DNA from: Hyaloperonospora brassicae
Lineage: Eukaryota; Oomycota; Peronosporomycetes; Peronosporales; Peronosporaceae
NCBI GenBank assembly: GCA_947650285.1
Contig: CANTFL010000235.1
Span: forward strand, 182,277 to 246,276
Direction of reading: 5' to 3'
DNA length: 64,000 nucleotides
Positions 35,812 through 48,082 of the stretch are shown here, piece after piece. Position 1 is the stretch's first letter; each line of letters opens with the position of its first letter. The notes beneath the pieces were generated by a model. That model was not told where the DNA came from. It made no database searches and saw only the letters and a program-made list of their open reading frames with translations. The position numbers were made by a program, and so were the translations under genes.

Positions 35812-36266
35812 TATACGCGCTCAAGATGTGCACACATACACAATTGCATCGCGCGCTCAAGACATACGTACAGGTTGCTACCCGGTCTACCTCACTCATT
35901 GCTGCAAGATTATGTACGTCAAAATCTCCATACATCAACAAAAAGAACGCGACCACAGCTTTGTTCTGCGTCAGAGTGGGAGGAAGTATGTCGCTAACCG
36001 TCGTCTCGAAGAGAGGTGTATTCTCGGAGCGCTTTGGCGCGTTGTCCAGTATCTAGACGCATTCAAAAGCACGTGGCTTCCGTTCAATGTTGATTCAAGA
36101 AGCGTGAACGGAAAAGGATGTATCCAGATTGGAACGACCGCACAACGTGATGGTGGTATGCAACGACACTTGCTGCGTTTGTTGTGAGTGGTAACGACAT
36201 TTGGGTCACATCGCAAGATAATGAGTTGCTACGGAAGAAGCCGCGAGAGGAAACAGGGGTCCTGGT

Positions 36267-36343
36267 CTCATAGCGAGTACCGCTCGGTCTCATAGCGAGT
36301 ACCGCTCGGTCTCATAGCGAGTACCGCTCGGTCTCATTGCGAG
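36267..36343. repeat. 22-bp minisatellite within the array unit
   Basis: Three copies of CTCATAGCGAGTACCGCTCG-GT plus a partial one. The matching site has two copies plus a partial in units 2-5, three in unit 6 (near 53519), two in unit 7, and degenerate copies in units 8 and 9. It is therefore a variable-number site among units. Confidence 0.9.
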
Positions 36344-37107
36344 TGTCGGATGATCTCCCGAAGGCGACAACGAGCTTTGTGGGGCAGAAAGACGCGAGCA
36401 GGATGCCTGGATCGAACGTGCAGCATTACGATGTGATTGGGCGAGAACTTGCTTAGACGTGGGCGGTCAGACCAATGGTTCTACTCAGAGGGAATTCAAA
36501 TATTTCATTGTATCGCGTCAAGGGTATTGACTACCACGAAACGCTAGCGCGAGCACGTCAGCTGAGAGCATACGAATAAGCGTGTACTTGCTGCATCCGT
36601 TGGAACTGATTAGCGCCCTGACGCCGATCTGTGTTACTTCTTGGTTTTTTGTGCAGCAAGCTTTTGCGACTGCAATGACGAAGGGTCTAGCCTTGCAATG
36701 CCCCCTTGCAGACAAGGTTGTTTTGCTCTCGAGTGAACGAAACGGTGGCAGCTTTCGACATCATTGCTGCTCGGCTACGGAATCTCTTTGGAGAAACAAG
36801 GATAGTCAGCACGTGGTTGTTGCATCTATTCCTGTGTACCTGCACATTTGGCGGCGTGTAGACTAGAGACTAACATGAACCTACTGTTGCAGTACTTAGA
36901 AGCGAGCAGTCGACGAGCAGGAGGGAGAGATAAGGAAGGTTTGAATTCATACTTTAAATGCGAGTTGCGCGCGCCGTGGTGAGTCGCACCAGCAAACACA
37001 AGTGTCATGTTTTTTTCTCTTTTGGAAACGAAAGTGTGTGCGAGGTCACAATCGTTCGTTCAGCGTTCAAACACCAGGATCAACAAGCAACAAATGACAT
37101 TCAACTG

Positions 37108-37242
37108 TTACACTAGACTCCTCAAAGCATCTATGTATACTTGGTGGGAGGGCTGGCACCAGAATCCCTTCCGTGCTGACGAGTGCCTTCGTTCGTAGTA
37201 TCCTCGACGGCGCTCCTCTTCACTGCCCGTATCCATCACCAT
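37108..37242 (-). other. Short acidic/basic ORF directly downstream of the secreted-protein stop
   Basis: 44 codons from ATG 37240-37242 to TAA 37108-37110, in a different frame from copy 1 and only 10 bases beyond its stop codon. It begins MVMDTGSEEERRRGYYERR. The acidic-Arg cluster recalls the dEER motif of oomycete effectors. The sequence is conserved at the corresponding place in the other units, with minor changes. It could be a 3' exon, a relic tail after a frame loss, or chance. Confidence 0.3.
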
Positions 37243-37252
37243 TTTGACGAGC

Positions 37253-37495
37253 CTACGACCTCATTTGGCGACGCTTATGATGGTGGTGGTGGTGGTGATG
37301 GGGCTTGTTATCGTGATAGGTAGCCGCCAATGAGCTTGCGTCGGACGAGGCTGCGACATAGTGGGAGTCTTTTCCCTTGACATAGTAGGGGTCTTTTCCC
37401 TTGGCATAGTAGGTCCCCCCGCCACCGGCTTTGCTCGCACTGGTTGCAGCAAATGTCGTCGCCACGGCGAAGAACACAAGACCGACTAGGCGCAT
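37253..37495 (-). CDS. Small secreted His-tract protein, copy 1
   Basis: 80 residues from the first ATG of the frame (37493-37495). Residues 1-20 are a clear signal peptide (MRLVGLVFFAVATTFAATSA) of the MRL type common among oomycete secreted proteins. The mature part has a Gly run, two tandem YYxKGKD motifs followed by HYV, a Ser/Ala segment, then eight consecutive His and a basic tail ending RRQMRS. Eight His could bind Zn, Cu or Ni; this is inference. It has no cysteine, so no disulfide fold. Upstream lie a TACC-repeat leader and a candidate initiator at 37577-37590, giving an ~80-base 5' UTR. The frame is open in six of eight array copies while other frames in the unit drift, which supports a real gene. 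I do not recognise a family. It could be a truncated effector, since an acidic short frame follows at 37108-37242. Confidence 0.65.
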   Translation of the reverse strand: MRLVGLVFFAVATTFAATSASKAGGGGTYYAKGKDPYYVKGKDSHYVAASSDASSLAATYHDNKPHHHHHHHHKRRQMRS

Positions 37496-37576
37496 ACTTT
37501 TGGTTGGTGGGATGGCAGGTAGATAGGTAGGTAGGTAGGTAAGCAAGGGGCGATTATGCTTTGACAGTCAAAATCG

Positions 37577-37590
37577 AAAATGGTGAAGAG
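37577..37590 (-). promoter_or_regulatory. Candidate oomycete initiator/flanking promoter element for the secreted-protein gene
   Basis: The minus strand reads CTCTTCACCATTTTC across this site. It matches 10 of 14 positions of the oomycete Inr-FPR consensus TCATTYYNCAWTTT, including the CAWTTT flank. It lies 82 bases upstream of the ATG, and the same sequence precedes every full gene copy in the array. Confidence 0.45.
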
Positions 37591-37740
37591 ATTTTCAGAC
37601 GTCGGACGGCCTTGCGGTGGAACGTTTTTCTGCAAGAGCGTCTCTGCACAGACGAGATTTTCACAACCCTGCAACGCAGCCCTGCCCCGACTGATCTCGT
37701 TTACCAAGGCCGTTACTTCGATCGTATCAACGACTGACCA

Positions 37741-40700
37741 TGCGGACGAACGACGCTGCGATAGATTTCTCTCTCTTCTAGTTTCTTGGACAGCACCGTG
37801 CTCTTTCATGAGCTGCAAGACTGGAATGACTGACTCAGCAAAAGTATGCCACGGTCTGTCTACTCATTGAACATGTGACTAGGTCCAAAGGTCGGGTTAC
37901 CACACTTTTTTGTTGTGTGTATGCCACGTCGAGTAGAGGTCATCAAACGACTGGACCATATGATGACGACCAAGTCGACGCTTTATGTAGACAGTCACAT
38001 GTCAGCTGGTACCATCCATTCGTGGCAGTGACGCGACCAGTTCTATTTGCTCGGATCGGACCGGAAAAAAAGAATAACGCGACACGCTACCAAACGTCAC
38101 ACAAACGTTACGCATTTCAATCGGCCGCAACAATTCGTATTCCAGACGATGGCCAGCAACACGAGAACAAGTGTCGGAGCGCGCTATGTGAACGACACCA
38201 CAAACTTGTGTGTGGACACAAGGCGCGCTTTGTGCTCGAGAGCGACGTCTGTAGTATTCTCCCCAGTATCACATTTCTTTTTGTTTATGTTCGAATTGCT
38301 CATATCGACTGCAAGACAACAAACGGCACTCGACACAACATGAGACCGTAATCGTCAAGCTCATGCTGCTCCGTGCAGCCTTACTGACACATGTGTGTAT
38401 ATCGTGTTTTCTTCCACGACACCTTGTGAGACATGATACTACATCGGGACAGAAGCACGTCTGACGTAGGTCTATCAGTATTCAAGCGACAACAGTCTAA
38501 GCCCTGCGTGCGTGTCACACCAGCCACCTTCACCAGTGTGCCGTACCACGCCACGCACACTTAATGTATTGTGTGTGTGGTGTCTGTGGTCGTAGTGCGT
38601 GCATCTACACCAAGGGGGCGATGCACAGACGTTTGCCCTCACTACAAGACGTTCCGTAGCCTCAAATCTTTTGCGTTGTTAAGAAAGACACGTCGCTGTT
38701 TGGCGACTTATAAGGCACTGGAGTGTGTAGCTTTGTATCTCCAATAGCAACTTCAGCTCGCGACGTCCGTGGACTTAGCTCCACACTTCCGAGCTCGCGG
38801 TATTCCGTTTTCCTCGACCACAGATCTACGAGTACACTGCGACTTCGTGTGACGGGAGTCGTGATTTCACTGTCAACGAGGGCGCGCGTACCATATCTTA
38901 ATGATGAGGTCCTCATAACGCGGCACTCTGCTTTGTTGTGCTTTACGTATGCCGAGATCATCGTGTCTGAATGACTGATGCTAGTTCTGACCGGTCGTCA
39001 ATCTCGCAAATCGTCAGCTGACAATAGACTGGTGTGTTACGTGTGTGGAAGCTGAGGAAACGGTGACACCATTGTTTGCTCAGATTCCTCCTTCTTATCT
39101 CTTCTCCTCGTTCTTTCGGAGGAACCTTTGCTGTTGACCAGACGCCGAAGTGCCACGATAACCTTAGGGATTTCTATCTTTGTTCTTCTGTTCGGCATTG
39201 TAGACGAAGTGGCGCAAGCTGACTTTTTTCACGATCAGAGAGGCTTATTTTGTACATGCATCACGCGTTCATCACTACGCGCTCAAGATGTGCACACATA
39301 CACACTTGCATCGCGCGCTCAAGACATACGTACAGGTTGCTGCCCGGTCTACCTCACTCATTGCTGCAAGATTATGTACGTCAAAATCTCCATACATCGA
39401 CAAACGTAACGCGACCACAGCTTTGTTCTGCGTCAGAGTGGGAGGAAGTATGTCGCTAACCGTCGTCTCGAAGAGAGGTGTATTCTCGGAGCGCTTTGGC
39501 GCGTTGTCCAGTATCTAGACGCATTCAAAAGCACGTGGCTTCCCTACAATGTGTATTCTAGAAGCGTGAACGGAAAAGGATGTATCCAGATTGGAACGAC
39601 CGTACAACGTGATGGTGGTATGCAACGACATTTCCCGTGTTTGTTGTGAGTGGTAACGACATTTGGGTCACATCGCAAGATAATGAGCTGCTACGGAAGA
39701 AGCCGCGAGAGGAAACAGGGGTCCTGGTCTCATTGCGAGTACCGCTCGGTTTCATAGCGAGTACCGCTCGGTCTCATTGCGAGTGTCGGATGATCTCCCG
39801 AAGGCGACAACGAGCTTTGTGGGGCAGAAAAACGCGAATAGGATGCCTGGATAGAACGTGCAGCATTTACGATCTGATTGGGCGAGAGCGCTTAGACGTG
39901 GACGCTCAGACAAATCAATGGTAGGACCCAGAGGGAATTCAAATATTTCATTGTATCACGTCAAGGGTATTGACTACCACGAAACGCTAGCGCGAGCACG
40001 TCAGCTGAGAGCATACGAATAAGCGTGTACTTGCTGCATCCGTTGAAACTGATTAGCGCCCTGACGCCGATCTGTGTTACTTCTTGGTTTTTTGTGCAGC
40101 AAGCTTTTGCGACTGCAATGACGAAGGGTCTAGCCTTGCAATACCCCCTTGCAGACAAGGTTGTTTTGCTCTCGAGTGAACGAAACGGTGGCAGCTTTCG
40201 ACATCATTGCTGCTCGACTACGGAAGCTCTTTGGAGAAACAAGGATAGTCAGCACGTGGTTGTTGCATCTATTCCTGTGTACCTGCACATTTGGCGGCGT
40301 GTAGACTAGAGACTAACATGAACCTACTGTTGCAGTACTTAGAAGCGAGCAGTCGACGAGCAGGAGGGCGAGATAAGGAAGGTTTGAATTCATACTTTAA
40401 ATGCGAGTTGCGCGCGCCGTGGTGAGTCGCACCAGCAAACACAAGTGTCATGTTTTTTTCTCTTTTGGAAACGAAAGTGTGTGCGAGGTCACAATCGTTC
40501 GTTCAGCGTTCAAACACCAGGATCAACAAGCAACAAATGACATTCAACTGTTACACTAGACTCCTCAAAGCATCTATGTATACTTGGTGGGAGGGCTGGC
40601 ACCAGAATCCCTTCCGTGCTGACGAGTGCCTTCGTTCGTAGTATCCTCGACGGCGCTCCTCTTCACTGCCCGTATCCATCACCATTTTGACGAGCCTACG

Positions 40701-41184
40701 ACCTCATTTGGCGACGCTTATGATGGTGGTGGTGGTGGTGATGGGGCTTGTTATCGTGATAGGTAGCCGCCAATGAGCTTGCGTCGGACGAGGCTGCGAC
40801 ATAGTTGGGAGTCTTTTCCCTTGACATAGTAGGGGTCTTTTCCCTTGGCATAGTAGGTCCCCCCGCCACCGGCTTTGCTCGCACTGGTTGCAGCAAATGT
40901 CGTCGCCACGGCGAAGAACACAAGACCGACTAGGCGCATACTTTTGGTTGGTGGGATGGCAGGTAGATAGGTAGGTAGGTAGGTAAGCAAGGGGCGATTA
41001 TGCTTTGACAGTCAAAATCGAAAATGGTGAAGAGATTTTCAGACGTCGGACGGCCTTGCGGTGGAACGTTTTTCTGCAAGAGCGTCTCTGCACAGACGAG
41101 ATTTTCACAACCCTGCAACGCAGCCCTGCCCCGACTGATCTCGTTTACCAAGGCCGTTACTTCGATCGTATCAACGACTGACCA
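37741..41184. repeat. Tandem-array unit 2
   Basis: 3444 bp, head to tail with unit 1. It carries the frameshifted secreted-protein copy 2. It has the CTACAATGTG variant near 39544, unlike unit 1. Confidence 0.95.
40751..40939 (-). pseudogene. Secreted His-tract protein copy 2, frameshifted
   Basis: The signal peptide and both YYxKGKD motifs are intact. An extra base at about 40805 (TAGTTGGGAG where copy 1 has TAGTGGGAG) then shifts the frame, replacing the Ser/Ala segment and His tract by 18 unrelated residues before a stop at 40751. The original downstream sequence, with all eight His codons, persists out of frame to 40696. Confidence 0.7.
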
Positions 41185-44100
41185 TGCGGACGAACGACGC
41201 TGCGATAGATTTCTCTCTCTTCTAGTTTCGTGGACAGCACCGTGCTCTTTCATGAGCTGCAAGACTGGAATGACTGACTCAGCAAAAGTGTGCCACGGTC
41301 TGTCTACTCATTGAACACGTGACTAGGTCCAAAGGTCGGGTTACCACACTTTTTTGTTGTGTGCATGCCACGTCGAGTAGAGGTCATCAAACGACTGGAC
41401 CATATGATGACGACCAAGTCGACGCTTTATGTAGACAGTCACATGTCAGCTGGTACCATCCATTCGTGGCAGCGACGCGACCTGATCTATTTGCTCGGAT
41501 CCGACCGGAAAAAAAGAAGAACGCGACACGCTACCAGACGTCACACAAACGTTACGCATTTCAATCGGCCGCAACAATTCGTATTCCAGACGATGGCCAA
41601 CAACACGAGAACAAGTGTCGGAGCGCGCTATGTGAACGACACCACAAACTTGTGTGTGGACACAAGGCGCGCTTTGTGCTCGAGAGCGACGTCTGTAGTA
41701 TTCTCCCCAGTATCACATTTCTTTTTGTTTATGTTCGAATTGCTCATATCGACTGCAAGACAACAAACGGCACTCAACACAACATGAGACCGTAATCGTC
41801 AAGCTCATGCTGCTCCATGCAGCCTTACTGACAGGTGTGTGTATATCGTGTTGGCTTCGACGACACCTCGTGAGACATGATACTACGTCGGGACAGAAGC
41901 ACGTCTGACGTAGGTCTATCAGTATTCCAGCGACAACAGTCTTGGCCCTGCGTGCGTGTCACACCAGCCACCTTCACCAGCGTGCCGTATCACGCCACAC
42001 ACACTTACTGTATTGTATGTGTGTGGCGTCTGTGGTCGTAGTGCGTGCATCTACACCAAGGGGGCGATGCCCAGACGTTTGCCCTCACTACAAGACGTTC
42101 CGTAGCCTCAAATCTTTTGCGTTGTTAAGAAAGACACGTCGTTTTTTGACGACTTATAAGGCACTGGAGTGTGTAGCTTTGTATCTCCAATGGCAACTTC
42201 AGCTCGCGACGTCCGTGGACTTAGCTCCACACTTCCGAGCTCGCGGTATTCCGTTTTCCTCGACCACAGATCTACGAGTACACTGCGACTTCGTGTGACG
42301 GGAGTCGTGGTTTCACTGTCAACGAGGGCGCGCGTACCATATCACTATGATGAGGCAATCTGAACGCGGCACTCTGCTTTGTTGTGCTTTACGTATGCCG
42401 AGATCATCGTGTCTGAATGCCTGATGCTAGTTCTGACCGGTCGTCAATCTCGCAAATCGGCAGCTGACAATAGACTGGTGTGTTACGTGTGTGGAAGCTG
42501 AGGAAACGGTGACACCATTGTTTGCTCAGATTCCTCCTTCTTATCTCTTCTCCTCGTTCTTTCGGAGGAACCTTTGCTGTTGACCAGACGCCGAAGTGCC
42601 ACGATAACCTTGGGGATTTCTATCTTTGTTCTTCTGTTCGGCATTGTAGACGAAGTGGCGCAAGCTGACTTTTTTCACGATCAGAGAGGCATATTTTGTA
42701 CATGCATCACGCGTTCATCCGAACTATACGCGCTCAAGATGTGCACACATACATACTTGCATCGCGCGCTCAAGACATACGTACAGGTTGCTGCCCGGTC
42801 TACCTCAATCATTGCTGCAAGATTATGTACGTCAAAATCTCCATACATCGACAAACGTAACGCGACCACAGCTTTGTTCTGCGTCAGAGTGGGAGGAAGT
42901 ATGTCGCTAACCATCGTCTCGAAGAGAGGTGTATTCTCGGAGCGCTTTGGCGCGTTGTCCAGTATCTAGACGCATTCAAAAGCACGTGGCTTCCCTACAA
43001 TGTGTATTCTAGAAGCGTGAACGGAAAAGGATGTATCCAGATTGGAACGACCGTACAACGTGATGGTGGTATGCAACGACATTTCCCGTGTTTGTTGTGA
43101 GTGGTAACGACATTTGGGTCACATCGCAAGATAATGAGTTGCTACGGAAAAAGCCGCGAGAGGAAACAGGGGTCCTGGTCTCATTGCGAGTACCGCTCGG
43201 TTTCATAGCGAGTACCGCTCGGTCTCATTGCGAGTGTCGGATGATCTCCCGAAGGCGACAACGAGCTTTGTGGGGCAGAAAAACGCGAATAGGATGCCTG
43301 GATAGAAAGTGCAGCATTTACGATCTGATTGGGCGGAGCGCCTAGACGTGGACGCTCAGACAAATCAATAGTAGGACCGAGAGGGAATTCAAATATTTCA
43401 TTGTATCACGTCAAGGGTATTGACTACCACGAAACGCTAGCGCGAGCACGTCAGCTGAGAGCATACGAATAAGCGTCTACTTGCTGCATCCGTTGAAACT
43501 GATTAGCGCCCTGACGCCGATCTGTGTTACTTCTTGGTTTTTTGTGCAGCAAGCTTTTGCGACTGCAATGACGAAGGGTCTAGCCTTGCAATACCCCCTT
43601 GCAGACAAGGTTGTTTTGCTCTCGAGTGAACGAAACGGTGGCAGCTTTCGACATCATTGCTGCTCGACTACGGAAGCTCTTTGGAGAAACAAGGATAGTC
43701 AGCACGTGGTTGTTGCATCTATTCCTGTGTACCTGCACATTTGGCGGCGTGTAGACTAGAGACTAACATGAACCTACTGTTGCAGTACTTAGAAGCGAGC
43801 AGTCGACGAGCAGGAGGGAGAGATAAGGAAGGTTTGAATTCATACTTTAAATGCGAGTTGCGCGCGCCGTGGTGAGTCGCACCAGCAAACACAAGTGTCA
43901 TGTTTTTTTCTCTTTTGGAAACGAAAGTGTGTGCGAGGTCACAATCGTTCGTTCAGCGTTCAAACACCAGGATCAACAAGCAACAAATGACATTCAACTG
44001 TTACACTAGACTCCTCAAAGCATCTATGTATACTTGGTGGGAGGGCTGGCACCAGAATCCCTTCCGTGCTGACGAGTGCCTTCGTTCGTAGTATCCTCGA

Positions 44101-44633
44101 CGGCGCTCCTCTTCACTGCCCGTATCCATCACCATTTTGACGAGCCTACGACCTCATTTGGCGACGCTTATGATGGTGGTGGTGGTGGTGATGGGGCTTG
44201 TTATCGTGATAGGTAGCCGCCAATGAGCTTGCGTCGGACGAGGCTGCGACATAGTGGGGGTCTTTTCCCTTGACATAGTAGGGGTCTTTTCCCTTGGCAT
44301 AGTAGGTCCCCCCGCCACCGGCTTTGCTCGCACTGGTTGCAGCAAATGTCGTCGCCACGGCGAAGAACACAAGACCGACTAGGCGCATACTTTTGGTTGG
44401 TGGGATGGCAGGTAGATAGGTAGGTAGGTAGGTAAGCAAGGGGCGATTATGCTTTGACAGTCAAAATCGAAAATGGTGAAGAGATTTTCAGACGTCGGAC
44501 GGCCTTGCGGTGGAACGTTTTTCTGCAAGAGCGTCTCTGCACAGACGAGATTTTCACAACCCTGCAACGCAGCCCTGCCCCGACTGATCTCGTTTACCAA
44601 GGCCGTTACTTCGATCGTATCAACGACTGACCA
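41185..44633. repeat. Tandem-array unit 3
   Basis: 3449 bp. It carries intact copy 3. At the GGATCC/GGATCG site near 41509 it has GGATCC, where units 1, 2 and 4 have GGATCG. Confidence 0.95.
44146..44388 (-). CDS. Secreted His-tract protein, copy 3
   Basis: 80 residues. It differs from copy 1 by Ser to Pro after the second KGKD motif (KGKDPHYV). Signal peptide, Gly run, eight His and C-terminus are identical, as are the leader and promoter-like element. Confidence 0.65.
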   Translation of the reverse strand: MRLVGLVFFAVATTFAATSASKAGGGGTYYAKGKDPYYVKGKDPHYVAASSDASSLAATYHDNKPHHHHHHHHKRRQMRS

Positions 44634-47600
44634 TGCGGACGAACGACGCTGCGATAGATTTCTCTCTCTTCTAGTTTCGTGGACAGCACCGTGCTCTTTC
44701 ATGAGCTGCAAGACTGGAATGACTGACTCAGCAAAAGTATGCCACGGTCTGTCTACTCATTGAACATGTGACTAGGTCCAAAGGTCGGGTTACCACACTT
44801 TTTTGTTGTGTGTATGCCACGTCGAGTAGAGGTCATCAAACGACTGGACCATATGATGACGACCAAGTCGACGCTTTATGTAGACAGTCACATGTCAGCT
44901 GGTACCATCCATTCGTGGCAGCGACGCGACCTGATCTATTTGCTCGGATCGGACCGGAAAAAAAAGAAGAACGCGACACGCTACCAAACGTCACACAAAC
45001 GTTACGCATTTCAATCGGCCGCAACAATTCGTATTCCAGACGATGGCCAACAACACGAGAACAAGTGTCGGAGCGCGCTATGTGAACGACACCACAAACT
45101 TGTGTGTGGACACAAGGCGCGCTTTGTGCTCGAGAGCGACGTCTGTAGTATTCTCCCCAGTATCACATTTCTTTTTGTTTATGTTCGAATTGCTCATATC
45201 GACTGCAAGACAACAAACGGCACTCGACACAACATGAGACCGTAATCGTCAAGCTCATGCTGCTCCGTGCAGCCTTACTGACACATGTGTGTATATCGTG
45301 TTTTCTTCCACGACACCTTGTGAGACATGATACTACATCGGGACAGAAGCACGTCTGACGTAGGTCTATCAGTATTCAAGCGACAACAGTCTAGGCCCTG
45401 CGTGCGTGTCACACCAGCCACCTTCACCAGTGTGCCGTATCACGCCACGCACACTTACTGTATTGTTGTGTGTGGTGTCTGTGGTCGTAGTGCGTGCATC
45501 TACACCAAGGGGGCGATGCACAGACGTTTGCCCTCACTACAAGACGTTCCGTAGCCTCAAATCTTTTGCGTTGTTAAGAAAGACACGTCGCTGTTTGGCG
45601 ACTTATAAGGCACTGGAGTGTGTAGCTTTGTATCTCCAATAGCAACTTCAGCTCGCGACGTCCGTGGACTTAGCTCCACACTTCCGAGCTCGCGGTATTC
45701 CGTTTTCCTCGACCACAGATCTACGAGTACACTGCGACTTCGTGTGACGGGAGTCGTGATTTCACTGTCAACGAGGGCGCGCGTACCATATCACTATGAT
45801 GAGGCAATCTGAACGCGGCACTCTGCTTTGTTGTGCTTTACGTATGCCGAGATCATCGTGTCTGAATGCCTGATGCTAGTTCTGACCGGTCGTCAATCTC
45901 GCAAATCGGCAGCTGACAATAGACTGGTGTGTTACGTGTGTGGAAGCTGAGGAAACGGTGACACCATTGTTTGCTCAGCTTCCTCCTTCTCGTCTCTTCT
46001 CCTCGTTCTTTCGGAGGAACCTTTGCTGTTGACCAGACGCCGAAGTGCCACGATAACCTTAGGGATTTCTATCTTTGTTCTTCTGTTCGGCATTGTAGAC
46101 GAAGTGGCGCAAGCTGACTTTTTTCACGATCAGAGAGGCATATTTTGTACATGCATCACGCGTTCATCCGAACTATACGCGCTCAAGATGTGCACACATA
46201 CATACTTGCATCGCGCGCTCAAGACATACGTACAGGTTGCTGCCCGGTCTACCTCAATCATTGCTGCAAGATTATGTACGTCAAAATCTCCATACATCGA
46301 CAAACGTAACGCGACCACAGCTTTGTTCTGCGTCAGAGTGGGAGGAAGTATGTCGCTAACCGTCGTCTCGAAGAGAGGTGTATTCTCGGAGCGCTTTGGC
46401 GCGTTGTCCAGTATCTAGACGCATTCAAAAGCACGTGGCTTCCCTACAATGTGTATTCTAGAAGCGTGAACGGAAAAGGATGTATCCAGATTGGAACGAC
46501 CGTACAACGTGATGGTGGTATGCAACGACATTTCCCGTGTTTGTTGTGAGTGGTAACGACATTTGGGTCACATCGCAAGATAATGAGTTGCTACGGAAAA
46601 AGCCGCGAGAGGAAACAGGGGTCCTGGTCTCATTGCGAGTACCGCTCGGTTTCATAGCGAGTACCGCTCGGTCTCATTGCGAGTGTCGGATGATCTCCCG
46701 AAGGCGACAACGAGCTTTGTGGGGCAGAAAAACGCGAATAGGATGCCTGGATAGAAAGTGCAGCATTTACGATCTGATTGGGCGGAGCGCCTAGACGTGG
46801 ACGCTCAGACAAATCAATAGTAGGACCGAGAGGGAATTCAAATATTTCATTGTATCACGTCAAGGGTATTGACTACCACGAAACGCTAGCGCGAGCACGT
46901 CAGCTGAGAGCATACGAATAAGCGTCTACTTGCTGCATCCGTTGAAACTGATTAGCGCCCTGACGCCGATCTGTGTTACTTCTTGGTTTTTTGTGCAGCA
47001 AGCTTTTGCGACTGCAATGACGAAGGGTCTAGCCTTGCAATGCCCCCTTGCAGACAAGGTTGTTTTGCTCTCGAGTGAACGAAACGGTGGCAGCTTTCGA
47101 CATCATTGCTGCTCGGCTACGGAATCTCTTTGGAGAAACAAGGATAGTCAGCACGTGGTTGTTGCATCTATTCCTGTGTACCTGCACATTTGGCGGCGTG
47201 TAGACTAGAGACTAACATGAACCTACTGTTGCAGTACTTAGAAGCGAGCAGTCGACGAGCAGGAGGGAGAGATAAGGAAGGTTTGAATTCATACTTTAAA
47301 TGCGAGTTGCGCGCGCCGTGGTGAGTCGCACCAGCAAACACAAGTGTCATGTTTTTTTCTCTTTTGGAAACGAAAGTGTGTGCGAGGTCACAATCGTTCG
47401 TTCAGCGTTCAAACACCAGGATCAACAAGCAACAAATGACATTCAACTGTTACACTAGACTCCTCAAAGCATCTATGTATACTTGGTGGGAGGGCTGGCA
47501 CCAGAATCCCTTCCGTGCTGACGAGTGCCTTCGTTCGTAGTATCCTCGACGGCGCTCCTCTTCACTGCCCGTATCCATCACCATTTTGACGAGCCTACGA

Positions 47601-48082
47601 CCTCATTTGGCGACGCTTATGATGGTGGTGGTGGTGGTGATGGGGCTTGTTATCGTGATAGGTAGCCGCCAATGAGCTTGCGTCGGACGAGGCTGCGACA
47701 TAGTGGGAGTCTTTTCCCTTGACATAGTAGGGGTCTTTTCCCTTGGCATAGTAGGTCCCCCCGCCACCGGCTTTGCTCGCACTGGTTGCAGCAAATGTCG
47801 TCGCCACGGCGAAGAACACAAGACCGACTAGGCGCATACTTTTGGTTGGTGGGATGGCAGGTAGATAGGTAGGTAGGTAGGTAAGCAAGGGGCGATTATG
47901 CTTTGACAGTCAAAATCGAAAATGGTGAAGAGATTTTCAGACGTCGGACGGCCTTGCGGTGGAACGTTTTTCTGCAAGAGCGTCTCTGCACAGACGAGAT
48001 TTTCACAACCCTGCAACGCAGCCCTGCCCCGACTGATCTCGTTTACCAAGGCCGTTACTTCGATCGTATCAACGACTGACCA
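44634..48082. repeat. Tandem-array unit 4
   Basis: 3449 bp. It carries intact copy 4. An extra A in the run near 44958 changes the frame of the overlapping plus-strand ORFs relative to units 3 and 5. Confidence 0.95.
47595..47837 (-). CDS. Secreted His-tract protein, copy 4
   Basis: 80 residues, identical in translation to copy 1 (KGKDSHYV form), although it lies more than 10 kb away with two different versions between them. Confidence 0.65.
   Translation of the reverse strand: MRLVGLVFFAVATTFAATSASKAGGGGTYYAKGKDPYYVKGKDSHYVAASSDASSLAATYHDNKPHHHHHHHHKRRQMRS

Larger units (their letters stand above)
31892..37740. repeat. Tandem-array unit 1 (interrupted by an insertion)
   Basis: Homology to the other units starts abruptly at TGCGGACGAACGACGCT (31892). 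Without the insertion at 33449-35811 and its duplicated flank it would be about 3.47 kb. Apart from the small secreted-protein gene near the right end (minus, 37253-37495), I see no supportable gene. Plus-strand frames of 60-160 codons recur in every unit but shift frame between units. The unit also has a 22-bp minisatellite (36267-36343). Confidence 0.9.

Noticed and set aside
37253..37495. Calling the secreted protein an RxLR effector
   Set aside because: The only similar motif is R-Q-M-R at the extreme C-terminus, directly before the stop; the family signature is not met.
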